Source: Brachycybe producta (lineage: Eukaryota; Arthropoda; Diplopoda; Playtdesmida; Andrognathidae). Taken from it: a DNA stretch of 64,000 nt. The notes under the pieces are model-generated. The model did not search any database. It was not told the DNA's origin and saw nothing but the letters and a program-made list of their open reading frames with translations. The translations under genes and the position numbers were made by a program. The stretch covers positions 2,699,045 to 2,763,044 of the forward strand of contig JAUPFP010000030.1 of NCBI GenBank assembly GCA_036925085.1, in the 5' to 3' direction. This document shows positions 1 to 13,700 of the stretch, in pieces. Every line of letters begins with the position of its first letter. Positions within the stretch are counted from its first letter, which is position 1.

Positions 1-1131
1 GTTCCGAAAACACGGGAATAAACACAGAAAGAGAGAAAGAGAGAGATGACAGACGAAATCGATATGGAACAAACATGTTCTTTATTGAGATATTCTAACC
101 AATGAAACATAAAAACTCCATCTGATGCTCCTCCCATTAACTCAATAAAACTTTCTCATCTAACCAAACCTATTGTCGCCATAATAATAATAATAAAAGT
201 GCACCAAACTCCATTCAATTTTCAAGGTAGATTCAATAGGAAGAGAAGAAAGAAGAAAAAAAAACCACATTCTGACAATTTTGAGTTGATCATTTTTGGT
301 GACTTTTTTTATCTTTCTATGTTTTGTATTCTTGTTTATTTGTTTGCAATAGAAGAAAAAAAAATGAGAAATTTGAAATTCTTCTCATCTTTAGTGTTAC
401 ATTTTTAAATGATAAACAAAAAAAACTTTAAAAACATTTCTTCCAACAACAACAACAACAACAATAGAGGAATTAAAAGGTGCATATCACTAAAATGAAC
501 TCAAATGAAATTGAGAGAAGAGAAAGTGATTAAAGTCAATGATTGATGTTTAGCCCAGAGGCTGGTTTTTTAAAAAAGTGGACTACATCCATCCTATGTT
601 TAAGTAGAAAAAAAAGGAAGGAGGCCTCAGGCACTTGCTTAGTTTACAAAGTGGACTTGCTAATAGGCACTGGAAGGAGGCGGAGGGACAGAAGAGATAA
701 CAGGCAACAAAAAAAATCTCCTTCAAACTACTTGCAAACTAGAAGAGGTTCTGAGTAAAAATCTGAAGAAGAAGAAAAAAAAAACACTTGTTCACTTTTA
801 CTCCTATTCTTCATTGGATCAACAAGAAAAAAACTCTTGATGGAGAACCAAAAAAAAAAAATCTTCTTGTATTCTTAACTGTGATAACTTAATCTTTGTT
901 AAATTAATGTAAAAAAATATCAAGAATTTAATGTTAATAAGTGAATAATATCTGAATCAAGTGTGTTTGTGTTGCTTTGTGACAGATTGATTCCTCATGG
1001 AAACTGGATTCTCAGCAATCAATTCTTACCTATCACTTTTTTTTTACCAACCAGTTATCACTAATTAGGAATTACTAATTACTGCTGTTCATTAATGAGA
1101 TAACAACTGAGATATACACTAATAAGGTGAG

Positions 1132-1513
1132 GTTATAGAACCAATTCATTTTTATAATATTCTTTATTATTAAAATAGTCTTATTTCAGGTGAAAAATGA
1201 AGAGAAATTTGAATGTGTTTTAGAAACTAGAAAAGTAGTGCAATCATTAATGGCTATATTTTCATGTTGATATCTTAAAATAAGCTTTTTATGTAAGTTT
1301 GAAAATGACTAAACTTGAAGATGATACTTTTTGGTCTATAAAAAGCTTATTTTGAAAAATATCAATATGAAAATATAGTCATTAATAATTGAGCAACTTT
1401 TCTAGTTTCTAAATACCAACAGTTTCAACACAGTTTCTCTTAATTTTGCTCTTCTGATAAGCAAAATAATCAGAATTCGAAAATCAGCTGTAGGCCTACA
1501 TAAACCATCTTAA
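1132..1513. repeat. Family A foldback MITE, full copy
   Basis: Near-complete palindromic element. The left arm carries the family hallmarks TTTTAGAAACTAGAA and TTTTCATGTTGATATC. The right arm carries their reverse complements, GATATC-like sequence with ATGAAAATAT, and TCTAGTTTCTAAA. The short loop reads GTTTGAAAATGAC, which sets the forward orientation. The outer ends are AAGGTG-like on the left and ACCATCTTAA on the right. No coding capacity, so non-autonomous. Confidence 0.8.
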
Positions 1514-2325
1514 GATAATTTCCCTTATAATTATTATCAATTTGCATCATAAAAATATTTGAAATGTACTCAAATTCACCTTTATTTAAACTTATGAATA
1601 CGAATTATGTTGACTGTGTGTATATGTGTGTGGCTATAGCAGAAGATGAGAAGATTTAGAGCCCTATACTTTAAGGAATAAGGTCCTATGAAACAAAGAA
1701 AAGGACCTTTAGCTTTTGCTTCTAGTGTTTATATTTGTGTAATGTGTTTAATTTTTATCCAATCCATAAACATTGAGATTTGATCCAATGGTTTTTTTTT
1801 ACACAAAGTATTTGTAGATCATGAAAAATCAATGAAATCAATTTCTAAGTATAGTATTTTACTGGGTCCTATTTAGACCTGTCGACTTCTGTCCTGTTGA
1901 CTTCTTGGAAATAAAACAACAAATAAAGAGAAAGGGTGTGGTGTAAATTAGAAAACTCCGAAAACTGAAATTTAGTCTTCTATAATAATTATCATGAGCA
2001 CGTTTATTACAATGAGGTACACAGGTTGTCTATGGATTTCATTCAAATTTGTTTGTTTTGTATATGGACTATGGAATGAGTGTTGCCACAGCAACCATAT
2101 TCTAACTCACTGAATTTACAGGCATATTATGCAAACACACCTAACATAGGGACACCCTTGAAATCCCTCCTTACCCACCAACCCTCGGTTACCCTCCCCG
2201 TACAATCAATTAAACCATGAGTCATTGCTCCACTAACATATGGATTTTTTTTTTTGACGTTATTACTAAAAAAAAAAGAATGAAGTTTATTTCAGGAGGC
2301 TCACTAATAAAAATAGCCATCAATA

Positions 2326-3260
2326 TCGATAATTTACTAGAATAATCAATTTTTAATCTCTCTGTTTTTGTAAAATTTCGATTCTTGAAAACCTTTGAAG
2401 AAGAAGAGTGGTGGAAATTGTTTTGTTTTTTTAAATTGTAGTTTACTTTTTAATTTATAGTTTATTTTCTAATTTATAGTTTATTTTTTAAATTTGTAGT
2501 TTATTTTTTATTATAATTATTTTGTTCATTTTATTTGTTACCCAGAGTTTTTACTTTATAAATATCATTTAAAATTTTATTTTATGAAATTTTCTAATAA
2601 TTTCAATTTTTAAAGCGAATATCGATAATTTACTACAATAATAGATTTTGAATCTTCTATGACTTTGTTTAAAAATTTCGACTTAGAAAACCTTTCGAGA
2701 AAAATGGCAGAAATTAGTTTTAATTGGTCATTTATTTTTAATTTTAATTTAGTTTTAATTCTTAATTTATTTTAAATTTGTAGTTTCGTTTTAAATTTAT
2801 AATTTATTGTTTATTTTTCATTTAAAGTGTATTTTAATTTATAGTTTATTTTTTATTAAAATTGCTATTTTTCATTTTTTGCTACCAGGGTTTTTATTTT
2901 ATAAGTATCATTTAAAATTTCAATTTATGAAACTTCCAAATAATTTCAATTTTTAAGCGATAAATATTGATAATTTACTAGAATCATCAGTCTATGACAT
3001 TTTCCATGTTTAAACGATAAATATTGATTATTTACTAGAATCATAAATGTGAATCTTCTATGTTATGAAAAATTTAGATTTTGAAAATATTTGGAGAAGA
3101 CTGGCAGGAATTATTTTTTTTTTTTAATTTGTAGTTTATTTTTAATTTATAGATGAATTTTAATTTATATTTTATTTTTTATTAAAATGATTTTTTTTGT
3201 TGCTATCAAGGTTTTTATTTTATAAATATTATTTAAAGTTTCAATTTATGAAATTTGCAG
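2326..3260. repeat. Tandem block of about 300-350-bp AT-rich units
   Basis: Three imperfect units can be read, each starting with a segment like CGATAATTTACTAGAATAAT. They continue through a TTTGAAAA-type block, several short repeats of ATTTATAGTTTATTTTT, and TTTTATTTTATAAATATCAT, and end in CAATTTATGAAATTT. Unit starts are near 2328, 2622 and 2967/3027. The internal ATTTATAGTTTATTTT motif is itself repeated, so the block is a repeat within a repeat. No coding potential. Confidence 0.75.
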
Positions 3261-4309
3261 ACTATTGTAAATTATGTTGATGTTTAGACAGAAAAACAAA
3301 ATACGAAAAAAAAGGTGAAATCTAATTTAAATCTTAAAAAAATATCCAATTAAAAAATCAGCCCCATTAAATTTAATACGCAAAAGAATAACCCCTTAGA
3401 AATCCCGCAACGTTTGAACGGGTTTTTATATAATAATTTATATAAAGTGCCAGTTAGCCCCCCCCCTCTAGGCCTGGCCCTCCCCTACTTCAAAAATTTT
3501 GTTTTAAATTTTAATCAATGTCCAGTTTTAAATAAAAAATCAGAATTCACCCAACTCTCTCCCCTTATTTAACAAGAAAAATCCTCTTTTATAATTATTA
3601 TTATTATTTTTTAAAAAAATCATTCAATGCATGAAAATATTCACTTTACAAGATCATAATTGTAGATTGAAAAATACATGTTAGTATATATACCAAAATG
3701 GCATATACGGTATATAAAATGAGCAATTAAATGTAAACCAAAGAATTCTCGCCGAATAAATAATTAGTTGTATTGTTATAACAAGAGCAATTGTCTTTTT
3801 TTTTTGGTTTAGTGATGTTTTTTTGTCTATTTTTAATTGTATGCCAAACAGACCAAATAACTCTTAAATGGGGTGGGGGGTTCATAAAAGACAGATAAAA
3901 TATGTAAATTAGCCCATTTGCTCTCTCCACACTCCATACTCTACTCTTAAGAGATATTCTCCCCTCATTTTCTCTCTGTTAAAATATAGATAACAGGATC
4001 CCCCATCCCCTTTTCCCCCCTTAAATCAAAACCCCATTCAGGAATTTTCAGGGTGAGAATAAACTGTGTGTGTGTTATCTTGAGATGCTCCTTATGAAAC
4101 TGAGACACGAAACCCCCCCTAGGGCCACCAATCTGAATAAGAACCCATTATGTTGACAGATAAACGAATTAAGAATTCGTTAAGGGAGAATCTGAAAAAA
4201 AAATATGGTGAAATCAATTCAATTGATCTCATTTTGACAAGTGTTTATTGAACTTATAATATCATGATGCCTGGAATGAAATTACTGATTCATTTTCTAA
4301 GGCTGACTT

Positions 4310-4690
4310 CACACGAACCACTGTGTGGCGCTACCGCAAAGTGCTTGTCACAGACGGTTTCATATGGACGACCATTGAATTGAATTTGAAAAATTACTCT
4401 TCCTGCAGCCAAAAAGGCTTGTGGCAGAGTGACAAAAGTCCAATTGCAGCATGTGATTGCACTGTCCAAACCTAAACATATAAACCCAATAAAATTGCAA
4501 TGTGTAATGATACAGAAACATTGGCACTGGCATGTCAGTCCACTATTATGACATTGGTCATTGTGGCAAGACTCAACCACTCATTGCTATTGTGGTGCGA
4601 AAAAATGGTGGATCCTGTGAACACCCTTTATATAGTCTATGACATGCTAAAAAAAACGACCATTTTATGTTGCGCCACAAAGTGGTCCAT
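4310..4690. repeat. Short-TIR element (family I)
   Basis: The ends form an imperfect inverted repeat: ACCACTGTGTGGCGC on the left, and GCGCCACAAAGTGGTCC on the right, whose complement is GGACCACTTTGTGGCGC. A related element with GGACCACTTTGTGACGCC ends lies at 59794-60060. Less AT-rich than its surroundings. Short open frames inside show no protein family and are treated as chance. Confidence 0.55.
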
Positions 4691-4989
4691 ATATTTCTAT
4701 TTATGGGATGTCACACTGCTGAATAATTCGATGAATAACGGAATGTCTAGATAAAATTGCTAACAATGTACTGTATAGTTGATGAATAAATTGTCAATAA
4801 GGTTGTGTCTACTTCAATTAGTAAAAAAAAAAGTGGCCAGAACTCCGGTAATTTTAAAAAACTTTTAGAAAAAAACTGAAAATATTTTTTTAAAAAAACC
4901 GGTTTAAAGAGATTTTCGTGTAGATTTCTTTCAAAATGAGAAAAATTAAATAAATATTGTCTGCTTGAAGTTGGATTATTTTCCAACTG

Positions 4990-5190
4990 ACATAAAAGGC
5001 TAATTTTAAAAGATGTCAATCTGAAATTATTAGTGATTAAGCTACTTTTTTCTAGTTTCTAAAAACACTTTCAAGTTTCTCTTGATTTTGCTCCTGAAAG
5101 ACTTAAATAACCAGCAAATGAATAGATCAACATCCAGCCCTCTTCTAGTTTCTAAAAACTTATTTCAAGTTTTTTCTTAAAATTGTTTTC
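4990..5190. repeat. Family A foldback, degraded right half
   Basis: Shows the right-arm landmarks: GATTAAGCTAC, TCTAGTTTCTAAAAACACTTTCAAG and TTTTGCTCCTGAAAGAC. A second decayed TTCTAGTTTCTAAAAAC follows near 5145. The left arm is too diverged to delimit. Confidence 0.55.
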
Positions 5191-6930
5191 AAAAGTTGTT
5201 AGTTTCTTTTAGTGTGACGTGAAATGATTCTTAAGTAGATGCAAGATATACAATGAAAAATGGTCATTGTACTTGGTCAGTCCTTGTCTTTGACCACATT
5301 AGAAATGAAAAACAAGGATGACCATCTATCTATCTCATCTGTTTATATAGGCGAATGAATAATGTGCAAGTGTCAGTACAATATGTGTACACGTCAAATA
5401 TGCAAATTATACAGAAACGTTGAAATTACAGAAAAACAAACAAGTGTTCAAATCCCCTCCAAAGTCGTCTCTCTCTATTTTGTCCCATGACATGCCATAA
5501 ACTTTTTCCGTAAAACCCTCCAAATTGCTCGTCGTAACTTATTTTATGTAATTCTACATTTTTTTTTATTTTCGAGACTGTATTTTTAATGATGTTCTTC
5601 TGCACAGTAGAATTTCAATTGATGGACTGACTGAATATCAAGGTAGAAAAAAAAGTATGAAGAAAAAAAAGGTGAATGGCATTCAGACAAACAACAGAAC
5701 AAAAATATTTTGTCTTTGCCATTTTTTTTGTTTGAAAACTAAGGCCATGTTTCCATTTGACAGAATTGTGTTTTAAACTAGAAAAAGCACAAATAATTGC
5801 TCAAAAAGTAGGTTAAAAGTAAACAGGGGCGGATTGAGCCAAAGAAACGGCCCCAGAACATTATTTACCTGGATCTAAGGAAATCCAAAAAGACCTAGTA
5901 CCCCGCCACCACCTCGGTTTCATTTTCATTTTTGCTCGTAATAAATGTGCCATCTTTTGCTATTTTACACTAGCAAGCGTAGCGAGTAATTTTTTTTTAA
6001 AAAAAGTACTGGGTATGCGATTCAACGAAATCATCTTTCTTTTTCAAATATTTTTCAATTTACTTTTTAATATTTTCTACTACTAAAAATATTAATGTTT
6101 CGTTCATTTTTGGTTTGATTTTAAAAATTTCATTACGTTTTATTATGAAATTGGCCCTATAATGCAAAATCTGGCCCATCGATAAAATACCCTTGAAAGA
6201 AAAGTAGAATAATTTCAACTTTCCAACTAATTGAATTTGTTTTCAACTACTCATGAGAGTAATTATGGCCGATATTGTTAATTTTATCTTTTGCTTTGGT
6301 CAGTCAGTTTCCTTTAATTATTCATCATTTCAGTTAACGTGATGCATTTTTAATTAGATACAGATTAGATTTAACTATATGTTTACCTCGAAATAACGCC
6401 ATTTTAATGTGAATATTGATGAGAAATGACAATTTCTGGTTTAGTTAAAGTGGTAGGGTGATAGGGGTTTTCTCACTTCAATTGACCTAAAATAATAAAG
6501 TAAACTATTCTAGTGAATAAGCGCACCGCGATTGTACTATGATAATGTATCACTTTTCTCCTAATAGTGACATTATATTGTCATAACTATTGGAAATGAA
6601 TTAATTATTACAATTTTCACAGTTTAATAAGTTTTAAGTACAGTATAGACAGAATTTCATAGTTCAAAATAGAAAGTGAAAATGATATTTGTTGAAGTCA
6701 ATTTCTTTTTTAAAAAATGACATGGTTTATATTACATTTAAATAATGACCATATCAAAATTTTACCTAATATTTTGACCTAATAGAAAGAGGGGCATTCG
6801 TTTTTAATATTATCTCCATTATTTTACATTTTGTGGACGAAATGGTCAATTTAAAATATTTATATCATGCAAACCTTTAGATGTAAAATCTAGAAAATGT
6901 TACATAAACACCAAAATGTAAGCTAATACC

Positions 6931-7223
6931 TTGTACACAACACATGAGTTAAATGAATTCAAATTAAATGTGTTTAGGTGAATTATACGGAATCCAGTTA
7001 AGGACACGAACCAAATAAAAAATTGACTTTAATTATTAATATTTTAAATTGAAATACTAAATCAGTAGTTTCTATATTATATTTAAGTATTAACTCAATA
7101 TTTTCAGATTATTAAATGAATAAATTGAATTTGACGACATATTGTTTGTTTGCCCTAAACAAAGGGCTCTGTAGAACACGTTTATTATTTAAATGCATTT
7201 AAATTATTAGGTTTGTACTAGGT
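6931..7223. repeat. Dispersed repeat D, copy 1
   Basis: About 290 bp shared almost word for word with 41836-42065. Common blocks include ACATGAGTTAAATGAATTC, GGTGAATTATACGGAATCC, CATATTGTTTGTTTGCC and TTTATTATTTAAAT. The ends TACCTTGTACA and TGTACTAGGTA are complementary, so this is another small inverted-terminal-repeat element. Non-coding. Confidence 0.7.
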
Positions 7224-7796
7224 AAAAGGCAAAATAAATAATTATGCTTTTTTTTTGCAATCAGAGTAACTGGTTGAAAATGTTCACATTTTGTCACATG
7301 GAAACAGGGTCTAACTAGGCATTTTAAGTTTCAAAATTTCAGAAGTTGTCTAAATGCATCATATCTTCAAAAAGAGTAAAACATAAAAACAAATTACAGG
7401 CTCCTTTTAACGAAAACAAAAATGCAATGTCACCACCACCACCACAAACCAAAAAAACCACCTTCATGTTTTCAAACTTTTTAAAGCGTGATGAGAATAT
7501 TTCGTAAAAAAAACATACAAGGACCACCTAAAGTTGTTTTTAGCCAGGTCATGACCCTTAACTCACCCCCTATATCTTTCTCTTGCTCTCAACTGGGGCC
7601 ATTCCAATTCACGATTAGCACAAAATCTCCATTAGTTTTAGCATTATAGAGAAATTCATATCAAATTTATCATCTGTTTTGTTTTGTATCACATTATAGA
7701 AGAAGAATGTGTTTGGAACTGGAAGGAAATGGAACAGGATAACAAACAAAACCTTCTCCATTCAAAGACTATCACCTATCCCCACTTACTGCATTT

Positions 7797-10700
7797 ATGG
7801 ACCTCCAAAAACACCTAGAACGTCTTTTATTTTACTGGATATTCCTAATTGTTTGCTGGTTGTCCTCCTCATTCACCGCCACAACCAACACATCAGATGG
7901 ATCAAGTAAGTTTTCACTGGAAATTAGAAAGGGGAATTCTTCAAACTTACAGTAATGTCAAAATGTCTTACAAAACTTCTAGATACAATACGTTTGAAAA
8001 CAAACTTCTGGAGAGAAAAAAAAAGACAATTTTCTGTTATAGAAACTAGAAGAGTCACTGAATAACTTGCCAGAGTATATTCGTTATTTAAAAAAAACTG
8101 ACATTTTTATGGCAGTTTGAAAATTGCTAAAGTTTAGGTTTTTGAAAACTTGAAAAATGAAAAAATGGAAATTACCATAACTAAAAAAAAGTTTATTTTT
8201 AAAAAATATCAACATGAAAATCACCTAAAGTGATTCATTTATTCTTCTAGTTTTTAAAAAAAAACACTTTCAATTTCTTTTTAAGGAGGCTTTCAGCTTA
8301 AACGCCCCTCAAACTTTGGTTATTCTGTCTTTCAGGCGCAAAATGAAGGGAAACTTAATGACGGGTAGGCTAGCTCGATCACTTTATGGGGATTTTCAGG
8401 TTGATATCTTTTAAAATAAGCTTTTAACGTCAGTTTGAAAATGACCCAACTTTAAGCGGACGATTTTTTTTTGTAAATTTTTTACTATAAAAAGTTTGTT
8501 TTGGAAGATCTCAACATAAAAATTTCCTAAAGTGATTCATTTACTCTTCTAGTTTCTAAAGCACTTTCAATTTCATTTTTAATATTGCTTCTAGAAATTT
8601 AGAATAACTGCAGTTCAACTTCATTGTTCACTTTCATTTGCATATTTTACATAATTATGAAAAGTTTTGTAGTTGCTTTTCAGTGATGATATTTTAGGGC
8701 TCAGTGCCGTTTCAAGCATGATTGTGTCGCCCTGTGCAAAACGTTTAGTGGCGCCACACCCCAAATTTTCCTTGACACACTCCCACACTAAAAATACAAA
8801 ATTGATATTTCCGTACTTTTTGAACTGTCTGCCTAAATGGCGAAATTATGATTTTTTGTTTTATTTTCTAAAATTAACAAAAATTAACCAAGTAGTAAAA
8901 TTATTTTGACCCTTTTTTTGGCGCTCCTGTGCAGTTGTAAGCCCCTAAAAATGGCCCTGTTAATAATAGGGATTATGTAAGATAGAATTTACCCACGGGC
9001 AATGTCTATATAAAGTATGAATTTTGATACAGGTGGACTTGAATGTCACCGAGAAAGAGAGGAGAGAGTTCAACAAGTCGTTCTGTGCCCTCGAATGACT
9101 TGATCGTAATCACGAATTCAACACACCACAAACCTTAAACAACAATAACAAGATATTAGAGAAACATTAAATTAGTTTGTGGTTGCATATTTTACACCAT
9201 GCAGTTAGTATCGTGATGCACCCCGAAATTCCTTACAACTTTCAAGCACCCAAAATGATTTGACACATTTGGACTCGTAAGACATTCTTTTTTAAAAAAA
9301 AATGATAGGTGTACTAAACTATAAACTAAGACAAAACAAGGTGTAATAGTGACGCCAAAATATAATAAAAATCCACAATATAACAACAACGTACCACCCA
9401 AGTTGTTGAGGCGAGTGTTTGCCTTTGTCTTAACCCATAGAACATAATATATAATTCTCTATTTTCAGGACAATCGTCTTCGAACAAGGACTTGGTGTCG
9501 CCGCCTCAAATCCACTACGTGTCTTTGGCCGGCGACCTTCAAGTACCCTACAGTCTACGGTCGGAAAAATGGAAGTGGGACGAAATCGTGGGTCAGATGG
9601 GTGAGATCAGTTTAGTGGATCTCGAAAGTAACCAGAGTTTGGTTACAGTCGATCTTCCAGTGACGACGTTGGAGGGAAACGTCACTTTTAAGTGTGGAAG
9701 CATTTTGAGTTCGGGAATATTCAACATCAGAATTACGATTAATACGGTAAGTAGCTGCTCAGTGGCCACTCAGAGGCCACTATATATGAGGTTCATAGGT
9801 GCTGACTATACAAAAATTAGAGGGATTTTTAGCAGCTTATATCGCCACGCCACGTGGACCACTTTTGAATGGTCGAGTTAGACTGCAAAATGTTATCTCT
9901 GATGGTTGGGTTGTGGTTGACAATGCATTGCTATGGAAAGACACCAGACATTTGCACACGAGCATGCTTCTGAAATCGAAAACAACGACCAGTGGTTTGG
10001 CAGTGGTTGACAAAATGACAACGTATTATGGGTACTTTCCATTTTGCAGTCGAACTCAATCACTAAAATAAGTGGTCTGTGTACCAATTCCTATATGCAG
10101 TTCATGGTAAGATTTGATAATCGGCAGATGCTTGTATAAAAATTGAAGAAAATGGTAAAATTTAAAAATCCCAAGGGGTGCTGACTGTTGAGCGCCCCTT
10201 AGCAAGTTCCATTGGGCATGTGAGCACCGCTGCACTCATGCAACTGAGTTGGCGCCTACGCTGAAGCCCCTCAAGACCTTTTCAGTGTTTCACTATAATC
10301 CCAGAGCTCGAAATAAGATACTTCGAAAAGAAATGGAACCTCCAAAAAGTGATTTTCCACCATGACAAGAAGTCTATAGATTACTTTGGAGTAATCTTCA
10401 AGTGTTCAAAGTGTTTTTTCGAAGTTCTAGAAAGATCATTTGAGGTGTGGTTTCTCTACAAAAAAAAAAAATCCAATCCAAATTGCAAACCTCGTGTGAA
10501 GTGAACATTCTTGTAATGAGATTTGTTTTTGGCTACCTGAGGCTCACTTCTGTCCATTTAGAGAAAACTAACTTTGGATGATTTATGAATGTACAAATCA
10601 ATTATACGTGGCTTGATTAATTGCATTGATTAGTAAAAAACAACAGGAGGTACAATGATTCCAACCTCCTTCGACCACCTTCCTCCTCCTCCTCCTCCTT

Positions 10701-13700
10701 CCTCGCCTAACAGCAAACATTCTTTTCTCTAAAAACTTCCTGAATATAGAATGATTTTCAATTACGAAATTAATGCAAATGTGTGCTTCTTTTTGTTTGT
10801 ACAGATTAACCATACGACGGAATCTGTTACGAGTAGAAACCCTACTGTGGAAGTGCACTGGCCATCGTTCAAGATCATTGCTCCCGTTCAACTGGAAACA
10901 TACACGACGGATGTGACAGCCAGTTTAGAATCGACGGGGATCGCTTGCTATCCGAGAGAACCGGTTCACGATACATGGATCGAACTGGTCTACTATGGAC
11001 GGAATGGTTCTTCCAATGGTCAGCCAACCACAGTTGTATCTCGACAGTTCGTTGAATCAATAGACGATTATTACCGTGTCACATCACGAGACGTGATACT
11101 TCGGTGCGTTTATTTCGATCAAGCGGGTCTTTATCGAATTCAACTGGTGACCGATAGCCAGAATCACGATCTCGTCTCAGTCAGCGAAGTGATTCGAGTC
11201 GTCTGGAGTGAAGAGTACAGAGTGAGGTCGCAGGCGTCGAGTATATTCCCTTGCGATCGACTTCAAAGTGGGTTTGTTGTGTTCTACCAACATCCGGAGT
11301 GTATTCTTCTCAAAGATCGTATTCGAGTTTATGGTCGCAAGAGACCAGTGACCACTTCACCGATCGCATCGCCGTCGGTCTTTCATTACGTGTCCGATAG
11401 ACGGGTCGAGAAAGGTCACAGTGTGGTCACTTTTCCTTGTCACCTCTTCAATGAAACTTACGTCGAGTATTGTTTCAAATACTTGAGTGTGGCTCGAAAA
11501 GGAGCCGTAACAGAAGTGCGATCCACATGCGTGCCAACGTACGGCCGATACGGTGGGTAACAATTAACCTTTCTACTTTCAGTGGCGCGTTTATATCATG
11601 TGAGGCGTCTCGGCACTGCGGGATTTCTGGGCCCCTGGGGTTTGACAATTATTTTTTTATCCATGTATATACTTTAAATGCATTTTGAACAACTGATTTT
11701 CAAACTCTTGATTATTTTGTCTATCAGGAGCAAAATTAAAAGAAACTTGAAAGTGTTTTAGAAACTAGAAGGGTTGCTTATCTTTCTAAATGTGATTTAG
11801 CTACATTTCTAGCTTCTAAATCAAATTCAAGTACCTCTTAATTTTGCATTTGTAAGACAGAATAATCAAAGTTCGAGAGGCGTTTACACTTTAAACGACC
11901 TTAACTAAAATTTTGACTTATTGGATGCCCTAGGCACCTAGTGCGCCTAGAGTGTAAATCGCCACTGTCCACTTTTCGACTTTTCTTTCCTTTTTTTTTT
12001 TCAATGTTTGAAGTCATTATTATAAATTTATTATAAACTTAAATCTTTCGTTACATTTAAACTTCATTTTGAAGTTGGTACTTTCATAAATATATTATTT
12101 AATATTTCTGTTTTTTGTTTTTTTATTATAAACAACATCATAAAAATAAATATCTTATGAAGTTATGAGTTTGTTTAAAGCTAAACTCCATAAATATAAA
12201 CTTATTAATGTTATATAGGAAGGGTTTTTTTTCTTTCTATACGTGACCGAGTTAGTTAAACAGAACAAGGGAATAATAGTTTTCAAGTTCCAAATAGGTA
12301 AAAATCCTCATTAACGTAAAATGTGTTTTGTTGCAGTCGATCGTTTCTGCTAAAAATGAATACGAGTTACTTTTATGCGAATTACGAGTCCCGTGGCGTG
12401 CTCGCTCATTGTCCGTTGTGTTCTACCAATATTATACATTTTTTTTATATTAACTACTATATTATTTACTTCTTCTGTTTATAACGACAATTTCAATAGA
12501 CTTTTTCATGCTGCGTTTTCAGATATTTGTCGTAAAACATAATAAACATTTGAAATTAATTGCTTTATAAAAGTTAAAGGAATTTCTTCTTCAGGAGCAA
12601 CAACAATATCATGGAAAAAGTTAGCTGGTTAGAAACTAGAATAGTAGACGGATATAATTATACTACTACACGACAGTGTTTGCCAAGAATAGGTGTTTAG
12701 GTGTTTGTCTCAAGAATTACTGGGGCAATGGGCTAAGTAAAAAAAGGGGGCCCACAGGCCCATCTACAAATGTTACATTTAAACACAGACACAACATGTT
12801 AAGTTAAATGAGGCCCTTTAAAACCAATGGGAGCCCTGCGCTACAGCCCTGCTAGCTCGTGCCTTAAGATGGCACTGCATTTGTTTGCAAATTGTGGCAC
12901 CTTCTGTACTATTTTTGTCATGTCCACCGTCCACGTAAAAACGGGAGGAAAGAAAATATCATGCCAATACTGAATGCACTCTGTAACGAAATAGTAATTT
13001 CTCTATTGGCGCAGTTTTTACGGTGACACAGTGAAGTCTGTATCGTCCTAAAGACGATTTACCCAACCACTCAGCTAGAACTGATCAGCATATTTCCACT
13101 TTATAAATCTATTTAGAATACGGAATTCTCTACCAGGACCATAGTTCTGTTTTAGGACGAATTCAATTTGATGTGTTTGTCAGAATATTCAATTGAACTG
13201 AATTATTGAACCAACTAACCAGTCATGTTGCAATTCACGCTCAATAAACCACTTTTTGTACAACACATTAGAATCTTAAGGTAATAAACTTTAAAATTAT
13301 AATGTGATTCAAATTTGAACTTCCTAAAATTGTAGAGACCAATGGACCACTCGGTATATTTTGGTTTTTACACGAAAACCAGATACATTGTATTTTACAA
13401 TGGTCATCTTTCTTTCTTTTTTTTTCTACTCATCCAGAGTTGTTAAATTGCGGGTTCGAACAGAATTGGAGGTCTTTTTTATTGTGTCTTCATGAAACCC
13501 TACTATTACATTACATTAATCTCCCTCTTTTTTCCCCTTCATTTGATTTGGTCAAAACTATAGTAAAGGTAGAATGAGAATCTCCCTCTTCTTACTAAGG
13601 CCTCGTTCGGTGTTAATTAGACACTCGGGGTGCTCAACAGTTTTTTGCTTACGGCAAAGTATTTTTTGCCTGAATAAACCGCGGCACGCCTAGCAAAACT

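Larger units (their letters stand above)
1..7796. other. Upstream spacer without a recognisable gene
   Basis: This 7.8-kb AT-rich spacer precedes the first gene. I see no exon with coding character: the open frames here are short, low-complexity and lack family motifs. It holds a family A foldback element (1132-1513), a tandem block (2326-3260), a short-TIR element (4310-4690), a degraded family A half (4990-5190) and a dispersed repeat (6931-7223). The rest is homopolymer-rich unique sequence with nothing I can name. Any promoter or 5' untranslated exon of the gene starting at 7797 would lie at its right end, but I see no clear TATA box there. Confidence 0.6.

Noticed and set aside
4290-4754. 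Two overlapping frames of 84-96 codons on opposite strands
   Set aside because: They fall within a short terminal-inverted-repeat element, with no family similarity.
9799-10087. Open frames on both strands in THSD1-like intron 2
   Set aside because: They coincide with the inverted-repeat element 9856-10077, whose palindromic structure explains open frames on both strands.
10751-10804. Upstream extension of THSD1-like exon 3 to an ATG at 10751
   Set aside because: The extra residues precede a clear TTTGTACAG splice acceptor, and the phase from exon 2 joins exactly at 10805. The extension is intronic.
13440-13470. tRNA-like B-box GGGTTCGAAC
   Set aside because: No matching A-box, acceptor stem or anticodon arm could be folded around it.
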